From: CAZWDL01 sp964632995
GTDB taxonomy: Bacteria > Bacteroidota > Bacteroidia > Chitinophagales > Saprospiraceae
Direction: 5' to 3'
DNA: 64,000 nucleotides
NCBI GenBank assembly: GCA_964632995.1
Contig: CAZWDL010000010.1
Coordinates: 1 to 64,000, forward strand
Positions within the stretch are counted from its first letter, which is position 1; every line of letters begins with the position of its first letter. A program made the translations under genes and the position numbers. The notes below the pieces were generated by a model, which was not told where the DNA came from, did not search any database, and saw only the letters and a list, made by a program, of their open reading frames with translations. Shown here piece by piece: positions 18,254 to 25,299 of this stretch.

Positions 18254-19477
18254 ATGCCGCAAAAACGCACTGCCGACCTTCCTCTCCACTACGGGCACGT
18301 TCCGCCCTGGCTGGCCAGCCGCATGGCCAGGCTCGGGCGAGCCATCACCGAGGCAATCGTCCTCGAATACGGCAAGGGGGAAGTACTGCGCCGGCTCAGT
18401 GACCCGCTCTGGTTCCAGTCGTTTGGCGCCGTAATGGGCATGGACTGGCATTCCTCCGGCATCACCACCTCTGTAGTTGGCGCGCTGAAGCGGGCGCTCA
18501 ACCCAATCAGTAAGGAACTGGGTATCCACGTGTGCGGCGGGCGCGGCAAGCACTCGCGCAACACGCCCCGCGAGCTGATGCAGATCGGCGATCAAACCGG
18601 GCTCGACGGGCAGCACCTTGTGCGCTGCAGCCGCTTGAGCGCTAAGGTGGACAATACCGCCATCCAGGACGGCTTTCAGGTCTACCTGCACAGCTTCGTC
18701 GTCACCGATGAGGGGGAATGGGTGGTCATCCAGCAGGGGATGAACGACGCCAGCGGCTACGCCCGCCGCTACCACTGGCACTCTCAACAATTCGAATCCT
18801 TCGTCCGCTCCCCACATACCTGGATCTGCGGCGAGAACCAGGGCGAACTCCTCAATCTGGTTGACCGGGAAGCCGGCGCTACCCAGCAGGGGGTGCTGGA
18901 CATTGCCACCGAACATCCCACCCGGATGATCCAGGAAATCCAACAGATTCGCATGCCCGCCCGTCACGATGTAAAGGCCAAAGACGTGGACCTCAAACGC
19001 CTCGGCAGCGTCATCGCGCTGGCCTACGAGCAGGAACTGCAGGACTTCGAATCGCTGCTGCTGCTCAAAGGGCTAGGACCGCGCACCCTGCAGTCGCTCA
19101 CCCTGGTCAGCGAAGTCATCTACGGCACGCCCTCCCGCTTCCGGGATCCCGCCCGCTATTCCTTCGCTCACGGCGGCAAGGACGGAAAGCCCTTTCCCGT
19201 TCCCACCAAAGTCTACGACGAAACGATTCACACCCTCAGCACCGCCGTACAGAAAGCCAAAATCGGGCACTCGGAAAAGAAAGAAGCACTGAAGTCGCTG
19301 CACGAAACCGCCAAAAAGATAGAACGCAACTTCGTTCCCAATGACAACTTCGACCAGCTCATCGAACGGGAATGGCGGGAATCCAAACGCTACGGCGGCC
19401 GGACGGTGTTCGACGGAGGGCCGGATAATGAAAGACCGGTGCGGAAAAAGCCGGACCGGCAGTTGAGGTTGTTCTAA
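18254..19477 (+). CDS. DUF763 family protein
   Basis: About 407 aa, cytoplasmic. The N-terminus (RTADLPLHYGHVPPWLASRM) and the body segments (CGGRGKHSRNTP, HSFVVTDEGEWVVIQQGMN, ARRYHWHS) match the DUF763 family, known to me mainly from archaea and thermophilic bacteria. A helix-hairpin-helix-like segment, LLLKGLGPRTLQSLTLV, lies near residue 272, suggesting nucleic-acid contact; that is inference. The HhH and the basic/acidic C-terminal helices fit a DNA-associated role, but no function is established to my knowledge. I choose ATG 18254 over an upstream in-frame TTG at 18236, which lies inside the hairpin. Confidence 0.85.
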   Translation: MPQKRTADLPLHYGHVPPWLASRMARLGRAITEAIVLEYGKGEVLRRLSDPLWFQSFGAVMGMDWHSSGITTSVVGALKRALNPISKELGIHVCGGRGKHSRNTPRELMQIGDQTGLDGQHLVRCSRLSAKVDNTAIQDGFQVYLHSFVVTDEGEWVVIQQGMNDASGYARRYHWHSQQFESFVRSPHTWICGENQGELLNLVDREAGATQQGVLDIATEHPTRMIQEIQQIRMPARHDVKAKDVDLKRLGSVIALAYEQELQDFESLLLLKGLGPRTLQSLTLVSEVIYGTPSRFRDPARYSFAHGGKDGKPFPVPTKVYDETIHTLSTAVQKAKIGHSEKKEALKSLHETAKKIERNFVPNDNFDQLIEREWRESKRYGGRTVFDGGPDNERPVRKKPDRQLRLF

Positions 19478-19596
19478 CGTAACGATGGCTTGCCCCGAAA
19501 TCTGTTGTTTTTTTTCGTTTCAGGTATGAGGTCAGGGGGGAACAAGCGGAAGGTATTTGAAGTGATTAAAAACTTATTGGTTCCTGAAGACTGCAG

Positions 19597-19627
19597 TTGA
19601 ACAGTTGCTTTTTTCCCTGTACTTTTA
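19597..19627 (+). promoter_or_regulatory. Putative promoter of the Uma2 gene
   Basis: TTG at 19597-19599 and TACTTTTA at 19620-19627 (one mismatch to TAnnTTTG), spaced by 20 bp. The ATG follows at 19649. Confidence 0.35.
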
Positions 19628-19648
19628 GGGTGCACGAAACCTAGAAAC

Positions 19649-20242
19649 ATGTCCACACAGGTCCAGACAAAAAGATTTACGCTCGAAGAATATTTTGAAT
19701 ATGAATTAAAGGCTGAAAGACGTCATGAATTCATCGATGGCAAAATAGAACCCGTGACTTATACTTCAAAAAATCACGGCCGGATTGTTTCCAACCTTCA
19801 TGGGCTGCTTTTTCCGCTTCTCGGAGATAGGGGGCTGGAAATCTACGCCGGCGACCGGATGTTGCATATTCCTCCTTGCAACAGGATTTACTACCCTGAC
19901 TTGATCATCCTTCCCATAGATACCGATACTTTTCAATACAAGGGAAAAATGGAAGCCGACCTGTATCCAACTGCTTTAGTAGAAGTACTTTCGGACAGCA
20001 CCGAAGATGATGACCGAACCGATAAATGGCGCTGCTACAAAATGATCGACAGTCTCCGGCAATATGTCCTGATCTCTCAAAAATATCCTTACATCGAAAC
20101 GTTCCACCGCCGGGAAAATCAGCGGGAATGGTTGTACACCTTCTATGACGACCTCGAGCAGGAGGTCGAAATTGCCGGCTGCCCGGTTCGGTTGGAAGAT
20201 GTGTACAGAAGGGTGGAAAGAGGGAGAACAGAGAAACCGTAG
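19649..20242 (+). CDS. Uma2 family restriction-endonuclease-fold protein
   Basis: 197 aa. Uma2/DUF820 proteins have a PD-(D/E)xK nuclease fold of unknown cellular role and are often orphan genes. Matching features are ERRHEFIDGKI near residue 23, IYYPDLIIL near 85 (acidic residue), ALVEVLSDSTE near 110 (the E of the motif) and DRTDKWRCYKMIDSLRQYVLISQ. The stop codon falls inside the first unit of the 16-bp tandem repeat, so the repeat has invaded or extended the end of the gene. Convergent with the TlpA-like gene. Confidence 0.85.
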   Translation: MSTQVQTKRFTLEEYFEYELKAERRHEFIDGKIEPVTYTSKNHGRIVSNLHGLLFPLLGDRGLEIYAGDRMLHIPPCNRIYYPDLIILPIDTDTFQYKGKMEADLYPTALVEVLSDSTEDDDRTDKWRCYKMIDSLRQYVLISQKYPYIETFHRRENQREWLYTFYDDLEQEVEIAGCPVRLEDVYRRVERGRTEKP

Positions 20243-20296
20243 AACAGAGAAACCGTAGAACAGAAGAACCGTAGAACAGAAGAACCGTAGAAGTAG
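20226..20296. repeat. 16-bp tandem repeat, four units
   Basis: Unit GAACAGAGAAACCGTA or GAACAGAAGAACCGTA at 20226-20241, 20242-20257, 20258-20273 and 20274-20289, followed by GAAGTAG. The 23-bp stretch at 20274-20296 recurs at 47697-47719 with one mismatch. A related word (GAAACCGCAGAACAGAAG) lies about 20413. There are no spacers, so it is not a CRISPR. Confidence 0.85.
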
Positions 20297-20473
20297 GGCT
20301 TGGCCAGGCATTACCGGGTAGAAATCGCAGTAGTCTACAGTCGATGGTCAATAGCGCAGGGGCAGACGAAGGTAAACCGGGGACTATCCATTGCCGACCG
20401 GGCGAAGCCAGGTGAAACCGCAGAACAGAAGAAGTAAAGCTTGGCAGCCCTGGAGAGGTGGGAAAACCTCCGA

Positions 20474-21865
20474 TTATTTTAGTCTTTCCAGCATTCCAGC
20501 CAGTTCCGCAGACGACGGCCTGGGGGCATCAGCATCAATGATCCGCCCTTCGGGATCGATGAGCAGGAAGCGGGGCAGCTCGCTGATCTGGTAGTCCAGG
20601 CAGATTTGCGAATTCCAGCCCTTATCGGCCAGTAGCTGAATACCTTTCAGTTCCTTTTCGGTGACGAAGCGCCGCCATTGCTCCGGCCGCTCGTCGATGG
20701 AGACACTGACGAAGGCCATCCGCTCGCTGTTCTCGTATTGCTCCTGGTAGGCTTCCAGAAAGGGCAGCTCGCGCAGGCAGGGGCCGCACCAGGTGGCCCA
20801 TACATCCACGTACAGGTAGCGGCCGCGCAGGTCGGCCAAAGACACCGGTTCCCCTGCCGGGTTTTTATAAGTAAAAGCCGGAGCCGGCTGACCGGCGGCA
20901 AGCGGCGCCCACCGCTGATACTGACGGGCCAGTTCCTTTCGGAGGTCTTCTGAGTCTATGTGTTGAACGGCGCGTTCCACCAGTTCCGGATCCAGATGAA
21001 TACCGTCGCTTTCCATGGCCTTGCCGGCCGTCGTCAGGTAAGCGTAGTCGCGAACAGCCGGATCACTGATCTCTTCGCCGATGATTCCGAGGCGCAGTTC
21101 CAGCCAATCATTAACACTTCTTCCTTCAGAGCCGCGGGCAAGGGCCTGATAGTCCAGCCAGGCCGGCAAAAAGTCCTCAAAAACGGGCAGTTTCAGCACT
21201 TGCGCTTCGTCCCAGTCCAGGTCGTTCAAAAAGTGGTAATAGCCGGCGCTGGGGGTGTAATTGGCCCGACCCGAGAAGTAAGCATGCGCTTCCGGGTACT
21301 TCAGTAAGCGGGTGGCGTGTTCGAGCTCCAGGCGAAGCGCTTCCAGCTCCGCGAAAGGGCCTTCTTTCTGTGAATGCGTGTCCTCAAAATATTGCAGGGC
21401 TTCGAACAACTCTTCATAAATTTGTTCCAGCTCCCGGCGAAAAACCGCTTCTTCCAATTTAGTCATCTCCTGAAAGCTGCCCTGCGCTGCGTATAAATCC
21501 GCTTTCCGGCGGTTTTGCTCCTGCAAAAAGGTATTCGCCGCTGCTCCCTCGCCTTCAAATACAAGACTTTCGTCCCAGTTTTTTACATCGGCTTTTACCT
21601 TCAGGTCATTGCCCGGCCGCAGAAACAATTGCACGCGCTGCCGGTCGTGCCACAGGGTGAAGCACCCGGCTTCTTCTACGTTTACCGTAAGGTGAAACTG
21701 CCCATTCTCCAACTGAGCCTTTTCCAGAACCTCTCCACCGGAAAGGGTGATGCTTCCAGTAACCGGGTTTTCAAGCGCTCCAGAAAGCTGGAAAGGACGA
21801 GCCTCCTCTCCCGTCTGACAGGAGGGCAGCAAAAGGAGGAGCAGAAACAAGGGAAAGCAACGCAT
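20474..21865 (-). CDS. TlpA-like thiol:disulfide oxidoreductase lipoprotein
   Basis: 463-aa lipoprotein (lipobox LPSC, Cys16). Residues ~25-110 form a DUF4369-like beta domain (GSITLSGGEVLEKAQL), followed by a helical linker. The C-terminal thioredoxin/AhpC-TSA domain carries the redox motif WCGPC at 359-363 and the cis-Pro at 431 (ELPRFLLID). It is expected to reduce or isomerise disulfides, or support cytochrome maturation, in the periplasm. The partner is unknown. It is divergent from the metalloprotease-barrel gene; a TATCTTTG box sits just upstream. Confidence 0.9.
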   Translation of the reverse strand: MRCFPLFLLLLLLPSCQTGEEARPFQLSGALENPVTGSITLSGGEVLEKAQLENGQFHLTVNVEEAGCFTLWHDRQRVQLFLRPGNDLKVKADVKNWDESLVFEGEGAAANTFLQEQNRRKADLYAAQGSFQEMTKLEEAVFRRELEQIYEELFEALQYFEDTHSQKEGPFAELEALRLELEHATRLLKYPEAHAYFSGRANYTPSAGYYHFLNDLDWDEAQVLKLPVFEDFLPAWLDYQALARGSEGRSVNDWLELRLGIIGEEISDPAVRDYAYLTTAGKAMESDGIHLDPELVERAVQHIDSEDLRKELARQYQRWAPLAAGQPAPAFTYKNPAGEPVSLADLRGRYLYVDVWATWCGPCLRELPFLEAYQEQYENSERMAFVSVSIDERPEQWRRFVTEKELKGIQLLADKGWNSQICLDYQISELPRFLLIDPEGRIIDADAPRPSSAELAGMLERLK

Positions 21866-21879
21866 ATTTTTAATTTTCG

Positions 21880-21887
21880 CAAAGATA
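21880..21887 (-). promoter_or_regulatory. Putative -7 box of the TlpA-like gene
   Basis: Minus-strand TATCTTTG, an exact TAnnTTTG match, 15 nt before the ATG at 21865, giving a very short leader. No -33 element is evident. Confidence 0.35.
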
Positions 21888-22090
21888 AGGAATCGGCTAA
21901 AAATGACTTCCCTATTTTGCCGGCGTCTTGAGGCTCAATATTGGGGGAAGTAGGTCCGGAAAGTCTGATCGCCAGAACGGACCTATAAGGCCGCTCTTCA
22001 AAAACATGGAGCACTCATTTTAAAGGCTCCCATTTTTCAGCAAAATTTGGTATACTGTTACTTTTTAAACAAGGTGCATTCTCTATCCTT

Positions 22091-25036
22091 ATGAAACGCA
22101 TATCTCTAGCCATCCTGCTGCTCTCGAGTACGTTCCTCGCTTTCGCCCAGGTCCCCGCCAACCCCATCGGCATCAACCCGCCCAGCCTGAAATGGGAGCA
22201 AATCGAAACCGACAAGGTGCAGGTCATCTTTCCCGCCGGACTCGACAGCGCCGGCCAGCGCGTGGCCAATATCGTTCACTATTTGTGGGACCGCCATAAT
22301 GAATCGATCGGTGAAAAAATGATCCCGGTGACCATTCTGTTGCAAAACCAGACGGTCATCTCCAACGGCTTCGTCACGCCCGGCCCCTTCCGCTCCGAGT
22401 TTTACACCATGGCGCCTCAGTTCAATTACACCAGCAGCTGGCTTGACGTGCTGGCCATTCATGAATACCGGCACGTCAAACAGTTCGGTAACTCCGTGCA
22501 GGGAATGACCAAAGCCGTGAAAAATGTCCTCGGCTCCTGGCCCTGGGGCGGCATGTTCGGACTGGCCATGCCGCGCTGGTACTTCGAAGGCGACGCCACC
22601 GGCATGGAAACCGCCCTCACCCGCTCGGGGCGGGGTCGCCTGCCTGCCTTCGATATGGAGTACCGCAGCCTGATCCTGGAAGATATCGACTACGGCTACG
22701 AAAAAGCCGGCGCCCGCTCCCTCAAAGATTTCGTTCCCACCTGGTACAAGCTGGGCTACTACATGACCACCCACGCCCGCCGCCATTACGGGGAGGATAT
22801 CTGGGCCGGCGTGCTGGAAGATGCCGTCCGCTACCGGAGCCTCTTCTATCCTTTCAGCAAAGGCCTCGAACGGCGCACCGGGCTGAGCACACCGGACCTG
22901 TACCACGCCACTTATGATGAGCTGGACAGTCTGTGGACCACTCGCTTACGCGAAAAGATCGAAACACAAATCAGCGGTGAACTCGTCAACCAACAGGAGA
23001 AAAAAACGGTCATCAACTACAATCATCCGCATTACCTGGACGACGGCCGCATACTTGTGCAGAAGCGGGGATTTAACCTAATTCCAGCCTTTTATGCCAT
23101 TGATAAGACAGGACGGGAAGAGCGCTTCACTGCCAGCGGCATCATCTTCGATCCGCTGGAAAGCAGCCTCTCCCTGTCGCGCGGCTGGATCTGCTGGGCG
23201 GAACTGGGCTTCAACACCCGCTGGCGGAATGAAACCTATTCGGTCATCAAAGCTTATAATCTGAGCACCGGTGAAAAGCGCAAGCTCAGCACCCGCAGCC
23301 AGTACTTCTCTCCCGCCCTGTCCAACGACGGGGAGTACATCGTTACCGTTGAGGCTACCGAAAACATGCACTACCAACTCGTTATTCTGGATGCCCGCAC
23401 GGGGGATATCATCCGCCGCCTACCCAATACAGATGGCTACTTCTACAGCTTCCCCCGCTGGTTGGCCGGCGATGAACAGATCGTCGTGGTAGTTAATAAA
23501 AACGAGCAGGCACAACTGCGCCTCGTCGATGTAAACACCGGCGAGAGCGAAGCCCTGACACCCATGACGCTGCGCCAGCTCAGCCATCCCTTTCCTCAGG
23601 GCGATTACGTTTTCTACAGCGGCGACTACACCGGCATCAGTAATATTTTCGCCGTACGTCGCCGCGACGGGCAGATCTTTCAGCTCAGCGATGTGCTTAC
23701 CGGCGCCTTCCAGCCTTCGGTATCCCGGGATGGGAATCGCCTCGTCTACAGCGAATTTACCGCCCAGGGCTACGACGTACGCGAGCTCGACCTGAAGGAT
23801 ATCGAATGGCAGCCCTTTCAGCCGGGGTCTGCCGATTTCGGTATGCAGTATTTCGAAACACTGGTCGAACAGGAAGGCGGACACATCACCGACAAGGTGC
23901 CTGATCAGACCTTTCCGGTGAAGAAATTCAACAAGTGGAGCGGCATCATTAATCCGCATTCCCTTTTGCCCTATATCGGTCATCCCTTCTACGGATTGCA
24001 GCTGCTTTCCGACAACAAGTTCAGCACGATGTCGGCTTCCGCTAACGGGTTCTACAACGTCAACGAAAACGAATTTACCTTCATCGGCAACCTGAGCTAC
24101 GCTGAACTCTTCCCCGTCATCAACGGCAGCTTCCGGCATGCCTATCGCAGCGGCACCTTTATCAATTTTGCGCCCAGCAACGATTCTACGATCATCCAAA
24201 CCCTGTTCGGAGAACGCTGGCGCGAGAATGCGGTGAGCGCCGGGGTTAATATCCCACTGAATTTCTCCGCCGGCAACGCCTTCACCAATCTCAACTTCCG
24301 GGCCGACTATCACTACATCAATGTCCGGACGGAGGACCGCATCAACGATATAGACAATCCACGCGATACCATTACCGGAGTGGATGTTAACCGGCTGGAA
24401 GGCATCTTTGTCCCACCTATTCAGAACAGCAACCTCAACGCCGTCGATCTGAGCCTCAACTTCCGCAGTCTGCGACGTACCGCCCTGCAACATCTCAATC
24501 CACGCCTGGGCATCAATATGAGCCTGCGCTACCGGACCACCTTCAGCAGCGACATCCTGCAAGGGAACAGCCTCCTCGCCCGCGCCGACCTCTTCCTGCC
24601 CGGCCTGAGCCGCAACCACAGCTTTTATATCAACGCCATGTATCAGGAGCAGGACCTGCTCGACAATTATCGCTTCTCCGATGTCTTCGTCTATCCGCGG
24701 GGTTACAACAGCCAGCTGGGGGACAAATTCTACAAAATAGGATTCAATTATAGCCTTCCCCTCGCCTACCCCGACTGGGCGCTGGGCCCGGTAGCTTTCC
24801 TCAAGCGCATCAAGGCCAACGCCTTCTTCGATATCGGACGAGTCGAATGGGAGTTCCCTTTCGATGTGCAAAGCAATATCAACAGCACCGGCGTGGAACT
24901 GCGCTTCGACTTCCGCGCCTTCCGCGTGCTGGAAATTGACGCGGGCGTGCGCTATAGCTATCTGCTGAATGAAAACCTGGCGCCGAACGGCAATGTGCAC
25001 CAGTTTGACTTTTTGGTAATCAGCATTTCGGAGTAA
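22091..25036 (+). CDS. HExxH metalloprotease-like / beta-propeller / outer-membrane barrel fusion
   Basis: 981 aa with a signal peptide ending near AFAQ (residue 20). Residues ~30-300 resemble a gluzincin peptidase: HEYRH at 124-128 fits HExxH and WYFEGDA at 163-169 supplies a third-ligand Glu166. Residues ~310-590 look like a TolB/WD-type propeller (SPALSNDGEYIVTVEAT, QPSVSRDGNRLVYSE). Residues ~620-981 are alternating amphipathic strands ending FLVISISE, like a surface-antigen barrel. A surface- or periplasm-facing protease anchored in its own barrel is the inferred picture. Whether it cleaves anything is unproven. Convergent with GH95. Confidence 0.75.
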   Translation: MKRISLAILLLSSTFLAFAQVPANPIGINPPSLKWEQIETDKVQVIFPAGLDSAGQRVANIVHYLWDRHNESIGEKMIPVTILLQNQTVISNGFVTPGPFRSEFYTMAPQFNYTSSWLDVLAIHEYRHVKQFGNSVQGMTKAVKNVLGSWPWGGMFGLAMPRWYFEGDATGMETALTRSGRGRLPAFDMEYRSLILEDIDYGYEKAGARSLKDFVPTWYKLGYYMTTHARRHYGEDIWAGVLEDAVRYRSLFYPFSKGLERRTGLSTPDLYHATYDELDSLWTTRLREKIETQISGELVNQQEKKTVINYNHPHYLDDGRILVQKRGFNLIPAFYAIDKTGREERFTASGIIFDPLESSLSLSRGWICWAELGFNTRWRNETYSVIKAYNLSTGEKRKLSTRSQYFSPALSNDGEYIVTVEATENMHYQLVILDARTGDIIRRLPNTDGYFYSFPRWLAGDEQIVVVVNKNEQAQLRLVDVNTGESEALTPMTLRQLSHPFPQGDYVFYSGDYTGISNIFAVRRRDGQIFQLSDVLTGAFQPSVSRDGNRLVYSEFTAQGYDVRELDLKDIEWQPFQPGSADFGMQYFETLVEQEGGHITDKVPDQTFPVKKFNKWSGIINPHSLLPYIGHPFYGLQLLSDNKFSTMSASANGFYNVNENEFTFIGNLSYAELFPVINGSFRHAYRSGTFINFAPSNDSTIIQTLFGERWRENAVSAGVNIPLNFSAGNAFTNLNFRADYHYINVRTEDRINDIDNPRDTITGVDVNRLEGIFVPPIQNSNLNAVDLSLNFRSLRRTALQHLNPRLGINMSLRYRTTFSSDILQGNSLLARADLFLPGLSRNHSFYINAMYQEQDLLDNYRFSDVFVYPRGYNSQLGDKFYKIGFNYSLPLAYPDWALGPVAFLKRIKANAFFDIGRVEWEFPFDVQSNINSTGVELRFDFRAFRVLEIDAGVRYSYLLNENLAPNGNVHQFDFLVISISE

Positions 25037-25086
25037 GATAGTACTGGATATACTAAGAAAATGTGGGGGGGCGCCGAGCCTTCGGC

Positions 25087-25245
25087 CGGCTGCCTGTAGG
25101 GATCGGGATGCCACTGCACCCCTCTTTTTGAGGCTCATTCGCTGCGCTCACCCGCTGAGGGGAGGGCTAGCCAACCTTTCAGCGAGGCGATAGCCGAGCC
25201 TCTACAACCCTGAAGCAGTTGCTTCAGGGTCCCCACAGGCAGCCG
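25087..25245. repeat. Non-coding element with 15-bp terminal inverted repeats
   Basis: CGGCTGCCTGTAGGG at 25087-25101 is inverted at 25231-25245 with 14 of 15 matches. Inside is a strong hairpin, ACCCTGAAGC-AGTT-GCTTCAGGGT, at 25207-25230. It sits between two convergent genes and may be a MITE-like element, a structured terminator, or both. Confidence 0.55.
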
Positions 25246-25299
25246 AGCGGAGCGACGGCAACCCCTTCACAATGGATTTTTCAAGTAAACTATGATCAT

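Noticed and set aside
20226..20296. CRISPR-like array
   Set aside because: Units are directly adjacent without unique spacers, and no cas genes are present.
23420..25138. 572-codon open frame antisense to the barrel fusion gene
   Set aside because: Opposite strand of a coherent, motif-bearing gene; the composition (many Val/Ala/Glu/Gly) is typical of antisense shadows.
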